A stretch of 47,683 nucleotides of DNA, taken from IMG/VR virus record IMGVR_UViG_3300035701_000059, positions 1 through 47,683 of that record; one strand, 5' to 3'. This DNA comes from a virus. This document shows positions 7,919 to 16,127 of the stretch, one piece after another (position 1 is the stretch's first letter; every line of letters starts with the position of its first letter). A program made the translations under genes and the position numbers. A model generated the notes under the pieces. The model was given only the letters and a program-made list of their open reading frames with translations. It was not told the origin of the DNA and did not search any database.

Positions 7919-9046
7919 TTATGCCAATTGAATAGTTGCAGCAACTGCGTTTGTAGCAACTGCTGTGCCCCAACTCTTAATCATGGTTGAGGTTTGAACT
8001 AAGTTGGCGTTTGCATATACATCGCTGGTGTATGAAAGTACATTACCTTCCAATACAACTTTGATGATTTTCTGTGACGAAGGTGAAACAAGCCAGATAC
8101 GAGAATCTGAGAGTTTCAAACCGAATGGAGTCTGCCAATCAGCTACCTGTGGCAGAACCATAATATCGGTCCCTTGGAAATCACGTAGATAACCAACCTT
8201 TACGTACTCGCTCTGAAAATCATAGCGATAGTTGGCGTTTGATGGGAGAATGCTTGCTAGAGCACGTTGAGTACCGATAGCAACAGCCTTTGACCCACCA
8301 TTCCATGCGGCAACGGTCTGTGAAAGACGAACAAACTCAGATTGAGTATATCCAGCAACAAGCAAGCCAGTGCTGGAAGTACTATCAATAGCATCCATTG
8401 CGGTGTAGAATGCGTTGTACACGTCAACAGCTAAAGCTGTCTCGAATGAGCGTACCATCTTCATAACAAAGTCTGCTAAAGACTCTTTTCCTGCTAAAAC
8501 TTTCATTAATGACACAAATACTGTCATTTCACGAGGTTCTGGAATAACTGTAATCTGACCTTTAAATTGCTTGTGCAATTCGGTTGTTCTCTTGCTGCGA
8601 CCCGCTTTAGAAACGATGAATAAATCACGAGGGCTTACATCGAATGCCGCCGAGTCTCCCCAACCGATTGTACGAACATCAGAATAAATTCCGATGCTCT
8701 CAATGATGGTTTCTGGAAGAATCATATCGATAACGGCAGAAATAACCGCGAAGGTTGCCCACTTTAAAGCAGGGTGGTTTGCCCAAGTCTCAATAGAGAA
8801 CTGGTCAAAACCTTGAATACCTGCTACACGTATAATTTCACGCTTTAAAGCCGCGTTTAGTTTTTCCTCTTTTTCTGAAAAACTGAGAGGAACAATTGCC
8901 CCCTCGGGTGTAACTGTGTTCTGTTGATATTCTACATTCTTTGCGCCGTTAAGAGCACGATAATGATTCCAATAATCAACGAACATTTTGTAAGGTGTTA
9001 AGTTCTGTTCACCTGCGAAAGTTAATACTTGATTTGGGATTTTCAT
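7919..9046 (-). CDS. Major capsid protein
   Basis: The start at 9046 (MKIPNQVLTF) is chosen over an upstream ATG because an AAGGAG site lies 10 bases before it, giving 375 residues. Length, a position right after a protease/scaffold fusion and a small head protein, and the composition all suit an HK97-fold capsid subunit. The N-terminal 90 residues are charged and helical (possible delta-like region). Then come long beta and helical segments with VIPEPREMTVFVSLMKVLAG and a spine-helix-like ESLADFVMKMVRSFETALAV, and a strand-rich C-terminus. Late-position tokens such as IWLVSPSSQKIIKVVLEG also fit capsid proteins. HK97-type is inferred from overall pattern, not from alignment. Confidence 0.85.
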   Translation of the reverse strand: MKIPNQVLTFAGEQNLTPYKMFVDYWNHYRALNGAKNVEYQQNTVTPEGAIVPLSFSEKEEKLNAALKREIIRVAGIQGFDQFSIETWANHPALKWATFAVISAVIDMILPETIIESIGIYSDVRTIGWGDSAAFDVSPRDLFIVSKAGRSKRTTELHKQFKGQITVIPEPREMTVFVSLMKVLAGKESLADFVMKMVRSFETALAVDVYNAFYTAMDAIDSTSSTGLLVAGYTQSEFVRLSQTVAAWNGGSKAVAIGTQRALASILPSNANYRYDFQSEYVKVGYLRDFQGTDIMVLPQVADWQTPFGLKLSDSRIWLVSPSSQKIIKVVLEGNVLSYTSDVYANANLVQTSTMIKSWGTAVATNAVAATIQLA

Positions 9047-9074
9047 AATATATTTTCTCCTTTTTTCCAATAAA

Positions 9075-9611
9075 TTATATAGAAACGCATTCTAGCTTGT
9101 AGGCTGTAACACGTTGGTTATCAATAGCGCCCGTAGCAAGAGAAATATATGTAGCACCGATATATTTGTAGCATAAGCCAGATGCTGCCGCTGCGCTTTC
9201 CCATTGCAATTTATAGCTAGTTAATATGGGAGCAGCATAGGTGTGAGAACTGAAAGTGTTAGAGAACGCTTCTGCTGTAAGCACAATAATATCTCCGACC
9301 TGCGGTTTGAAAGCGGAAAACACTTTACCTGCCGCATTGAAGAAATTACGTGGGTCAGGGTCTAAGCCCTTATATTGTGCGTTGGTGACAGTGATTTCGT
9401 CGCCGGAATATGCCATCCATGCACCCGTTGCAGAACCTGCACTTGGTTGAGTGACAGGGAATACTTCTGTTAAACTACCAGAAGTATATTCTGCACCCAT
9501 TGCAAAAATATTACCATTATCAATTGGTGAAGCACTGATAACGCTTCTGTTTAAAGAATCGATATTCATTGCTGCAATCGCTGATGGAATTAAAACACTG
9601 TGATAAGCCAT
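9075..9611 (-). CDS. Small head protein (decoration/cement candidate)
   Basis: A 178-residue beta-rich protein with low charge and many Ala, Ser, Gly and Thr. It sits between the scaffold fusion and the capsid gene, a common site for capsid decoration proteins, and has a strong AGGAGG site. The start (MAYHSVLIPS) and the middle (VGDIIVLTAEAFS) fit a secreted-like beta-barrel fold. No catalytic motif or Cys pair is seen. A decoration or cement role is inferred from size and place. Confidence 0.75.
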   Translation of the reverse strand: MAYHSVLIPSAIAAMNIDSLNRSVISASPIDNGNIFAMGAEYTSGSLTEVFPVTQPSAGSATGAWMAYSGDEITVTNAQYKGLDPDPRNFFNAAGKVFSAFKPQVGDIIVLTAEAFSNTFSSHTYAAPILTSYKLQWESAAAASGLCYKYIGATYISLATGAIDNQRVTAYKLECVSI

Positions 9612-9657
9612 AATAAAAACCTCCTGTTTTTAAATAAAATTGATATTAGCCTTGGTA

Positions 9658-11940
9658 TTAATCCCACAGGCTTTTTTGTTTCTTTGTTGCACCACCGAAA
9701 GGTAATCCAACTTCTATAATGCCCTGATTTTGTGGCATTCTGATTGCAAAATCGAATGATTTCGCTTTGCAAGCATTTCTCCATGCTTCGATATTTGCTA
9801 AAGTATAATTTGCGGCATCAGCCTTCATTTCTGCTTTAACGTCATCGGGGAGATAAACAGATACCGAGAGGTCTTTCAAAGTTTCGTTAACCGCAAACTC
9901 TTTTTGTTGACCCTCTAGTTCTGCCTTGAACTTCTTAAGTTCCTCGTTTTCTGCCATATATGCCTTGTTGTCCTCAGCCATCTTTTCGATAACTTTAGCC
10001 ATCTTGCACATCTTAGCATATGCCCCTTGCATAACGATTCCGAAGTCCGCTTCTTTGCCCTTGGCACATTCGACCTTAGCCATTTTCACATCGTCTTCAT
10101 CGTCATCTTCTGAGAACATTTCTTGCATTTTTTCGAGTGGGAATTCGAATTTCTTCCCTTTTTCCTCTTCTAACTTTTTCTTTGTTTCTTCTGCCACTTT
10201 AGCCTTTGCCTCTTCATCGGCAACCATTTGTGCTTCTTTGGCTTTAGCTTCCGCCTCTGCTTTTTCAGCAGCAAACTTTGCGTCCGCCTCTACCTTGGCT
10301 TTAGCTTCCGCTTCTGCTTTTTCAGCAGCAAACTTTGCGTCCGCTTCTGTTTTAGCTTTTGCTTCTGCTTCTGCTTTCTCAGCAGCAATTCTTTCTTCTT
10401 CTGTCATAGTTTCCTCCTTAACAAAATCTTCTGTATCGTCCGCAGACGCTTTTACAGTATTGCTTTCTCCTAGTCCCAATTTCTCATAGAGACCGTTTAG
10501 TTTGCTTACAACACTAGTTTCATTTTGACCTTGTGCTCTCCCTAGAGCAGAAGCTAATCCGCTTTTGTTATAAACCGCTTTCCCATCCACTATTTGCATA
10601 ATGGGATAATGTAAACTCGAACTTGGGTGTTCTTCCCAACCCGAATCAACAACCAAATATACATCATGGACAAGGGATTTATAATTAGAAGCTTTTAAAA
10701 CTTTGTGCATTAGCGAGGTTTTATCAACACTCCCCCATGCGGTGTTTGAAACTGCGTCTTCCGACTTATTAACTTGTATCGCTTCACCCTTACCCATATC
10801 TTCGGCAGCAAAATCCTCTTCAACAATTTCTTCCCAATATTCCCAATCTTTCAAATCGGAATTATCAGAATTTTCTGAAGCTTTAGCTGTGCTACCAGCA
10901 TTTTTAACCCATTTTCCATCTTCTACATGGTGGGTTTTTCTAAATGAGCTAATTGCAATAGCCCAACCGTTTTTCTCTTTGTCTACACCAATCGAATCTG
11001 CTTGTCTAGCAATTGCGTTAGCTTGAGCGATAGAAATGGGAGGGTCTATTCCCTTTAAAGCCGGATTTATATCTGTTTTTGACTTATAGGGGAATGTGAT
11101 AAGTTCGCCGTTTATTTTTTCTACCGTTTTTTCTGCCCATTCTTTACTATAATCTCCGCCCCAAAGTAACCAATCGACGGTTTCCTTGCTGTTTTTATGT
11201 GTGGAAAAATAATTGTTGATTTCTTTTACCTTTTGAGGGGTTATTATTTTGTTTTTAGTTAAATAACGAGCAAAGGCAACGCCCGTAGATGTACCGCCTC
11301 CCTCTTCTTTACGAATACCGAGACCTTTTTCTGCGCTATCTCTTATTTTACTAGGAATTATAATTTCGGTGAAAGAAAATTCTTTCTCTAAATCCTCTTC
11401 ATATTCTTTTGTAAAAGATAGAATGCTAGCATTAGCCAAGGGTATCGCGGGGGTTACATAACTTCCTAGAACCGTTACTCCTTCATATCTAAAATCGAGA
11501 AGTTCTGTTTTCCCATTTCCTTTAGGTTGAGTTTTATACACGCTCATTTCGACACTGACAGGTTTTTTGCCTCCGTCTCTTTTGAAGAAGCTTAACAGTG
11601 GACCAGTATACCTTTTCCACACATAAGCTATAGCTGATAACATTGTTCTTCCGTCTTCCAGTTTTCTGCTTTTGACTTCGGCACTTTCTGGAATAAACCC
11701 ACATGGGGATTCCTCCGAATCGTGGGTGTATGCGTCATCTAAAACCGAATCATATTTCCAAACAAGAGGGCAGTTCTTGATTGTATTCGCTGTTTTGAGA
11801 AGAGTTTCTTCAGAAACGTACATGTCATGAAGATTATCCCCTGAAGCAAAAAAATCTAGACTTAAAAGAGCAAATTTAGAATCGGGATTTTCCTGAATCA
11901 TTTCGACGTTTTCTATATCAAAACTAATTTTTTTTATCAA
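9658..11940 (-). CDS. Prohead protease-scaffold fusion
   Basis: A 760-residue protein that starts at TTG with an AGGAGGT site 5 bases upstream. Residues 1-180 have the look of phage prohead proteins that combine a maturation protease domain with scaffold: a conserved GSYVTPAIPLANASIL end and CPLVWKYD earlier. Residues 205-280 and 300-345 are small helical insert domains, the second with a GWAIAISSFRKTHH core resembling segments seen in other phage head proteins. Residues about 515-610 are a charged coiled coil holding three copies of an Ala/Glu/Lys repeat; the C-terminal 130 residues are helical and acidic, typical of scaffold. It lies upstream of the capsid gene as expected. I cannot pick out the protease catalytic residues with certainty. 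Confidence 0.8.
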   Translation of the reverse strand: MIKKISFDIENVEMIQENPDSKFALLSLDFFASGDNLHDMYVSEETLLKTANTIKNCPLVWKYDSVLDDAYTHDSEESPCGFIPESAEVKSRKLEDGRTMLSAIAYVWKRYTGPLLSFFKRDGGKKPVSVEMSVYKTQPKGNGKTELLDFRYEGVTVLGSYVTPAIPLANASILSFTKEYEEDLEKEFSFTEIIIPSKIRDSAEKGLGIRKEEGGGTSTGVAFARYLTKNKIITPQKVKEINNYFSTHKNSKETVDWLLWGGDYSKEWAEKTVEKINGELITFPYKSKTDINPALKGIDPPISIAQANAIARQADSIGVDKEKNGWAIAISSFRKTHHVEDGKWVKNAGSTAKASENSDNSDLKDWEYWEEIVEEDFAAEDMGKGEAIQVNKSEDAVSNTAWGSVDKTSLMHKVLKASNYKSLVHDVYLVVDSGWEEHPSSSLHYPIMQIVDGKAVYNKSGLASALGRAQGQNETSVVSKLNGLYEKLGLGESNTVKASADDTEDFVKEETMTEEERIAAEKAEAEAKAKTEADAKFAAEKAEAEAKAKVEADAKFAAEKAEAEAKAKEAQMVADEEAKAKVAEETKKKLEEEKGKKFEFPLEKMQEMFSEDDDEDDVKMAKVECAKGKEADFGIVMQGAYAKMCKMAKVIEKMAEDNKAYMAENEELKKFKAELEGQQKEFAVNETLKDLSVSVYLPDDVKAEMKADAANYTLANIEAWRNACKAKSFDFAIRMPQNQGIIEVGLPFGGATKKQKSLWD
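10228..10386 (-). repeat. Tandem 57-bp repeat in the scaffold coiled coil
   Basis: Three head-to-tail copies encode AAEKAEAEAKAK(T/V)EADAKF, two of 19 residues and a last one of 15. The heptad-like Ala/Glu/Lys pattern predicts a long single helix or coiled coil, so copy number would set the length of the scaffold rod. Confidence 0.85.
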
Positions 11941-11965
11941 ATTTAACCTCCTCTCTTGGAATTTT

Positions 11966-12160
11966 TTATAATATAGACAATATTCTTACATCTAACGGCA
12001 TATGTTTAATACACTCTTTTAGCTTGTCTGTTTTAGCAAAATAGAAATTACCATATCTGTCAAAACTCATTAGGGGTATTTGACAGTGGCGTATAAGCCA
12101 ACTCTTAACATATTTATTGCATTTATATTTTTCTTGAATTATTTCTGGATTCGTAATCAT
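11966..12160 (-). CDS. Small hypothetical protein between ferritin and scaffold
   Basis: A 64-residue protein with three Cys and several aromatic residues (YKCNKYVKSWLIRHCQIP, then SFDRYGNFYFAKTD). AGGAGG lies 13 bases before the ATG, further than usual. Nearer candidates are an in-frame ATA three codons upstream and an out-of-frame ATG that opens the tiny ORF ATG TCA TGA, whose stop overlaps the start used here. The order suggests a helix-turn-helix-sized fold followed by a short beta hairpin, but no family is recognised. It is cotranscribed with ferritin and the scaffold gene. Confidence 0.6.
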   Translation of the reverse strand: MITNPEIIQEKYKCNKYVKSWLIRHCQIPLMSFDRYGNFYFAKTDKLKECIKHMPLDVRILSIL

Positions 12161-12169
12161 GACATATAT

Positions 12170-12658
12170 TTATCCTCCTATGGAGTCGCTCCATACTTTT
12201 ACATGCCACCAGTCGTCCCCGCAGAGTACGGCATTATCCAAAAAAGTTGTGGCTTCTTCGTATTCTTTTTGCTGTTTAGCAATCATTTCCCGCATTTTTT
12301 GTTCAACTACATAATTATTATCTTCCATTGCCAACTTAAGAATTTCCCCGATACTTGTGGTCGTGAGTATTTCTCTATCTAAATAAAGTTGTGCTAAGCC
12401 CACGATTGAAATAAATTGTGTATTTATTTCATCAATTTCAGGAATAAATACATCAGCATTTAAATCAGTTAACAGAGAAACAAATTCTTTGCCGTGTCCT
12501 ATCTCTTCCTCGTGTTGGGTTTCAAAAAGTTTTGCGAGATTATCCAAACCTTTATTACGCAAAAAAGCACACATAAACATATAAATATTTGCATTGTGAA
12601 ACTCATGCCCTATTTGCTCATTTAGTGCACTTCTTAGACTTTCTCCTATAAGTGTCAT
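12170..12658 (-). CDS. Ferritin-like iron storage protein
   Basis: A 162-residue non-haem ferritin. The pattern follows bacterial FtnA from end to end: LNEQIGHEFHNANIYMFM at the start of helix A, an HEEEIGH helix B, the IPEID turn, and a fourth helix ending near residue 140. The ferroxidase ligands line up: Glu19, Glu52, His55, Glu96, Gln129 and Glu132 correspond to E. coli FtnA Glu17, Glu50, His53, Glu94, Gln127 and Glu130. Ferritins oxidise Fe(II) and store it as mineral in a 24-subunit shell. The gene has its own AGGAGG site and is embedded between the portal-side endonuclease and the head scaffold gene, so it should be expressed late, with virion proteins. Its role in the phage is unknown: iron supply, oxidative protection of the infected cell, or a virion component. 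Confidence 0.92.
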   Translation of the reverse strand: MTLIGESLRSALNEQIGHEFHNANIYMFMCAFLRNKGLDNLAKLFETQHEEEIGHGKEFVSLLTDLNADVFIPEIDEINTQFISIVGLAQLYLDREILTTTSIGEILKLAMEDNNYVVEQKMREMIAKQQKEYEEATTFLDNAVLCGDDWWHVKVWSDSIGG

Positions 12659-12697
12659 ATTTTACCTCCTCTCTTTGTTTCTAATTATTTTCATAGA

Positions 12698-13036
12698 TTA
12701 AGAGATTTTTTCAATAAAAGATATTGCTTCTTTAATTGTTTTTATTTTTCTCAAATCGATTTCTATATATGTTCCGTTTATGTTTGCAAATTTCTTTTTT
12801 AATCTATCTTTTTCTTTTTGAAATATAAGTTCTTGTTTTGAAGTTGTACCGTTTCGTTTAGCCTTCATTTTGTGCCAATTTTGTATACTATAATGCTGGA
12901 TTCCGTTAATTTCGATATATATTCCATTAATAATTGGATTTTCTCCTTGAGAAATATAAATATCATAAGGAAGCCAACGACCCGTGTTTGGATTTTTTAA
13001 AATTTTATATTCCGTTTTGGCATTATAATTTTCCAC
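12698..13036 (-). CDS. Small PD-(D/E)XK-type endonuclease, probably free-standing homing enzyme
   Basis: A 112-residue protein starting at GTG, overlapping the end of the portal gene by 14 bases. The core PYDIYI (Asp25) followed by IYIEINGIQHY (Glu42, Gln47, His48) and then a Lys/Asp-rich helix and IDLRKIKT strand is the pattern of small endonucleases of the restriction-like fold, including Vsr-like and phage homing enzymes with FDFYI...IEYDGxQHY. Here the acidic residues of that pattern are present but the usual Asp of the second motif is Asn44. Its place as an insertion between portal and the rest of the head genes fits a mobile homing endonuclease. No intron surrounds it. Confidence 0.7.
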   Translation of the reverse strand: MENYNAKTEYKILKNPNTGRWLPYDIYISQGENPIINGIYIEINGIQHYSIQNWHKMKAKRNGTTSKQELIFQKEKDRLKKKFANINGTYIEIDLRKIKTIKEAISFIEKIS

Positions 13037-14741
13037 CGCGCTCTAGATTTTGTCCACCCGCTTGTCCTTCGGCAGTTTCATCGCTTATCTTTGATACATC
13101 TTTTCTAGGTCTTCCTGCTTCTGGTGTATCCGTAGTTTTTCCCTCTGGTTTAGCCGTAGGTTTAACTACAGGTACACCCGGCGCAGGTTTAGGATTTAAT
13201 TTAGCCTGTACTTTAGCAGCATCTTGTTGATTTTTAGCGGCTTGGTCGGCTAAATCCATTTGTTGTTTACCAGTTATTTCTGCCATCTGTTTTTGACCTT
13301 CGAGAGCAGGTGGAGCAAGCAAATCCATAAAACCAGTTGCTTTTGCTTCTTCCAAGTGTTTCCTAAATTGAGCAGGTTTCATTCCAATTGCCGCACCAAT
13401 CTTTTGAGGTAAAATAATTCCCACATTAAACAAAGTCATTATAGATTCTAATCTTTGTTGTCTGTTTAAAAAGAACTGTGTACCCTCAAAACTAAATCTG
13501 AATTTGAATGATTTTGTATATTTATTGACAAGATAATTCATAAAAATATTAAACTGGTCATATAATGCTGTCATCATTTGCTCATCGACATTTAAGCTTA
13601 ATTGGGTTTCGAGAACATTGGGTTTAATATCACTTGTAAATATCAAGTTTGTATTTACACCACTCGAAGCCAAGGTTGTTTTTAAGTAACTATCATACAA
13701 CTCATTTTCTGAGTCAAAACTAATACCCTTCATGTCTTCCAAAGGCGCAGAAGCAACTTTAATAGCCTCATTAATAGAACTTTTAACCAATGCCAAGAAC
13801 TTACCTAGTAAATCGGGGCTAATGGCAATCATATCTTTTACGCTTGCTTTGGCATCTCTATTTAACATTGGAACTTGACCAATAATCATTTTACTTGCCG
13901 CAGCCATGCTTGCGCTCTTTTGAAGATTACGCATCAAAGATTGCAAAATTAAATCACTAAATAAAGGGGTAAAATATGGTAATCTGGTTGCCAGTTCCGG
14001 AGAATATTTAAAACACACGCCCACGCTTATAGGCACATCAACCCAATAAATCCAAGTCGAATCTCTAAATTCTGGTGGCATAGAGGGCATATATGGTTTT
14101 GCCTTGTTTCCGTTTACCCATATGTCCTTATATTTCTTCTTAAAGAAATCGGGGTACATATTAATGTCAACTCCGGGCAATAAGAACCAATACATATTAA
14201 AGCTGAATAAGAAACCACCCTCCCATCTTCCGGTTATTTTGCAATAATCAGCAGGGAGTTCTTGCAAAATAACAGCATCTCCCAAGTCTCTAATAACACC
14301 GAAATACGCATCGTTTCTTACCATTTGCTTAACGGCAATAGATAATTCTTTTTTATAAGCAAATTTATCGAGAATATCTTCTACTGCCCTCAAGTCTTTT
14401 TTATATTTTGGAGTGTCGTAGTCTTTAGGTTCAGCATCCGATGTGTAGGTAACATCAAATGCAAGCATATCTGCCATATAAGTAATAAGACGCTTATAAA
14501 CCATCGACCTCATTTCAAAATCTTGAGAGAAGGCACGAAGTTGTAATTCATTGTCTTTAGGATTAGTTATTGCCTGATTGAGAGTCTCCTCGGTAGCAGC
14601 CATAGGATTCAAAGTGATGTCCCTCATTCTGCTGCTGATTAGGTCGGGGTTCAAATAGCTCGTATATCCACGAGCGAAGGATATCATGTCCCATATAGTT
14701 GCTTCATCAAGCAAAACCTCTTCTTCTTTATTGTCTGTCAT
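13023..14741 (-). CDS. Portal protein
   Basis: A 572-residue protein directly after the large terminase, the canonical place of the portal. The first 140 residues are acidic and helical, then a long wing/stem-like region with aromatic beta segments (FLFSFNMYWFLLPGV, STWIYWVDVPISVGV), a long helical stem/crown region (NLQKSASMAAASKM, FLALVKSSINEAIKVA), and a Pro/Lys/Gln-rich, probably flexible C-terminal tail from about residue 490. The portal forms the dodecameric DNA gate at the head vertex and is the docking site for the terminase. The GGAGAGGAGGG site is strong. Family-level similarity is inferred from overall pattern and order. Confidence 0.85.
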   Translation of the reverse strand: MTDNKEEEVLLDEATIWDMISFARGYTSYLNPDLISSRMRDITLNPMAATEETLNQAITNPKDNELQLRAFSQDFEMRSMVYKRLITYMADMLAFDVTYTSDAEPKDYDTPKYKKDLRAVEDILDKFAYKKELSIAVKQMVRNDAYFGVIRDLGDAVILQELPADYCKITGRWEGGFLFSFNMYWFLLPGVDINMYPDFFKKKYKDIWVNGNKAKPYMPSMPPEFRDSTWIYWVDVPISVGVCFKYSPELATRLPYFTPLFSDLILQSLMRNLQKSASMAAASKMIIGQVPMLNRDAKASVKDMIAISPDLLGKFLALVKSSINEAIKVASAPLEDMKGISFDSENELYDSYLKTTLASSGVNTNLIFTSDIKPNVLETQLSLNVDEQMMTALYDQFNIFMNYLVNKYTKSFKFRFSFEGTQFFLNRQQRLESIMTLFNVGIILPQKIGAAIGMKPAQFRKHLEEAKATGFMDLLAPPALEGQKQMAEITGKQQMDLADQAAKNQQDAAKVQAKLNPKPAPGVPVVKPTAKPEGKTTDTPEAGRPRKDVSKISDETAEGQAGGQNLERGGKL

Positions 14742-14820
14742 TTATACCCTCCTCTCCGCCCAATATCTCTCTAGAGATTCGGACAATTTTTTCTCGATTT
14801 TTTTTGTCATTTTTCACCAT
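14728..14820 (-). CDS. Possible 30-codon coupled ORF between terminase and portal
   Basis: The stop codon of the large terminase overlaps this ATG as TAATG, and the frame runs through the portal ribosome binding site to end inside the portal gene. The product would be a very basic 30-residue peptide (MVKNDKKNREKIV...). Its own ribosome binding site is weak. It may only serve to carry terminating ribosomes to the portal start, or be spurious. Confidence 0.3.
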   Translation of the reverse strand: MVKNDKKNREKIVRISREILGGEEGINDRQ

Positions 14821-16127
14821 TATCCTGATATTATTTGTGAGACTCCTAGAAAAGCTTCAATATCGTCCCATTCTGAATTTTTTTCTTGTAATAAATCCAA
14901 ATCCATCAGACTTATGTAATAATTCATATAGCTTACTGAAGTATAACGGTCTTTCCGAGAACCAGCGGGTTCAATTAGTTTAACTAAACCTTGTGCCGGA
15001 GCCATTTCTAAAGCGATGCTTTCGTTTATAAACAAACTTGTTTGTAAATGCGCTTGTAAAAGATATGCTCTTATTCCGGTATCGTCTTGGTCTAAAATAT
15101 CCTTATTACCCGACTTTATTAAGAATTCTTCTTCGCTATTATCATCAATTAGGAATGTGATTAATTTTTTCTTTAATCTTTCTCTGAACTTTACTGCAAT
15201 TAAAGAGTTTAGAGGTGCGGTAGCAGAAATTGGGAATATACACTGTACAGCGCCCTGCCCAATAGTTCTAGTAATTAATTCATCGTATACTTTTGTATCT
15301 ACGTTTATGGAATTCATTACTGTATAAGCGGGGTACTCTACACCTCTTATCTCATCTTTTGTTACCGCAGTTAATGCGTCGAAAACTGAAATTCCAGCAT
15401 TTGCAAGGTCAAGTACCAGTACATCTCCTTGAAACTCCTCATAGATTTGTTTTATTCTTAATGCTTGTAAATTCGTATTTTTACCGTTGTGGGATTCCAT
15501 GTAAACTACTTCGGTTAACCAGCCTCTTTTACTTGGTAATAATCTTCCACAGGTTATAATTGTATTGTCATTTGTCGAACCTGCTCGCATAGCTACATCA
15601 ACAGAAACAATGCGCATTTCATCGCTTAGTTTTGGTATATCGTAATTATTTTTTCTGGTAGTTATGTAAACTTCATCTCGAATAGGTCTCCAACTTCTCT
15701 TTATACTTCTTTCGAATAAACCAAGTTTGTAGAACGATAAAGAGGATGACCCATATGGAATATTTCCGTATTCCATAAGAAATGTTATGGGGTCCATGTT
15801 GGACCTCTCTCTTATCATCTGATTTTTTGTTTTTATACCATGATGAATTGAAATCGGGTAATCCAAAAACAATGCTTTGGTATTAGTATCCCCGTCTGCA
15901 ATCATTTTTAAGAATTTCTTCGTTTCTGGATACCATTCATATGATTTATAATGTGCAGAAGAAATAATAATCTCTTGTGGTTCCTCTCTAAGTTCTGCAA
16001 TTTCTGAATACTTAGGGTTTTTCATAAAAGGTGCTTGTCTTGATACAAGAAAAGGACGAATAATAGAATCTATAATTTCATTAGGTATTAAACGTCTTTC
16101 TTCTAAAACTGTTACATTGCTGCGGTG
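14820..16127 (-). CDS. Large terminase subunit, exon 2 (Walker B and nuclease)
   Basis: This exon supplies residues 175-609 of the spliced large terminase. It opens with HRSNVTVLEERRLIPNEII, the Walker B strand with catalytic acidic residues Glu183/Glu184. The C-terminal nuclease follows, with Asp351 in VSVDVAMRAGSTNDNT and Asp414 in VLDLANAG. These match the RNase H-like nuclease that cuts the concatemer during headful packaging. The exon's reading frame continues upstream of position 16127, but that part (22 codons) belongs to the intron. Joining exon 1 at 17105 to 16127 gives an uninterrupted GGRG-HRSN junction, as in other terminases. A TAATG overlap links its end to the next ORF. Confidence 0.88.
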   Translation of the reverse strand, partial: HRSNVTVLEERRLIPNEIIDSIIRPFLVSRQAPFMKNPKYSEIAELREEPQEIIISSAHYKSYEWYPETKKFLKMIADGDTNTKALFLDYPISIHHGIKTKNQMIRERSNMDPITFLMEYGNIPYGSSSLSFYKLGLFERSIKRSWRPIRDEVYITTRKNNYDIPKLSDEMRIVSVDVAMRAGSTNDNTIITCGRLLPSKRGWLTEVVYMESHNGKNTNLQALRIKQIYEEFQGDVLVLDLANAGISVFDALTAVTKDEIRGVEYPAYTVMNSINVDTKVYDELITRTIGQGAVQCIFPISATAPLNSLIAVKFRERLKKKLITFLIDDNSEEEFLIKSGNKDILDQDDTGIRAYLLQAHLQTSLFINESIALEMAPAQGLVKLIEPAGSRKDRYTSVSYMNYYISLMDLDLLQEKNSEWDDIEAFLGVSQIISG

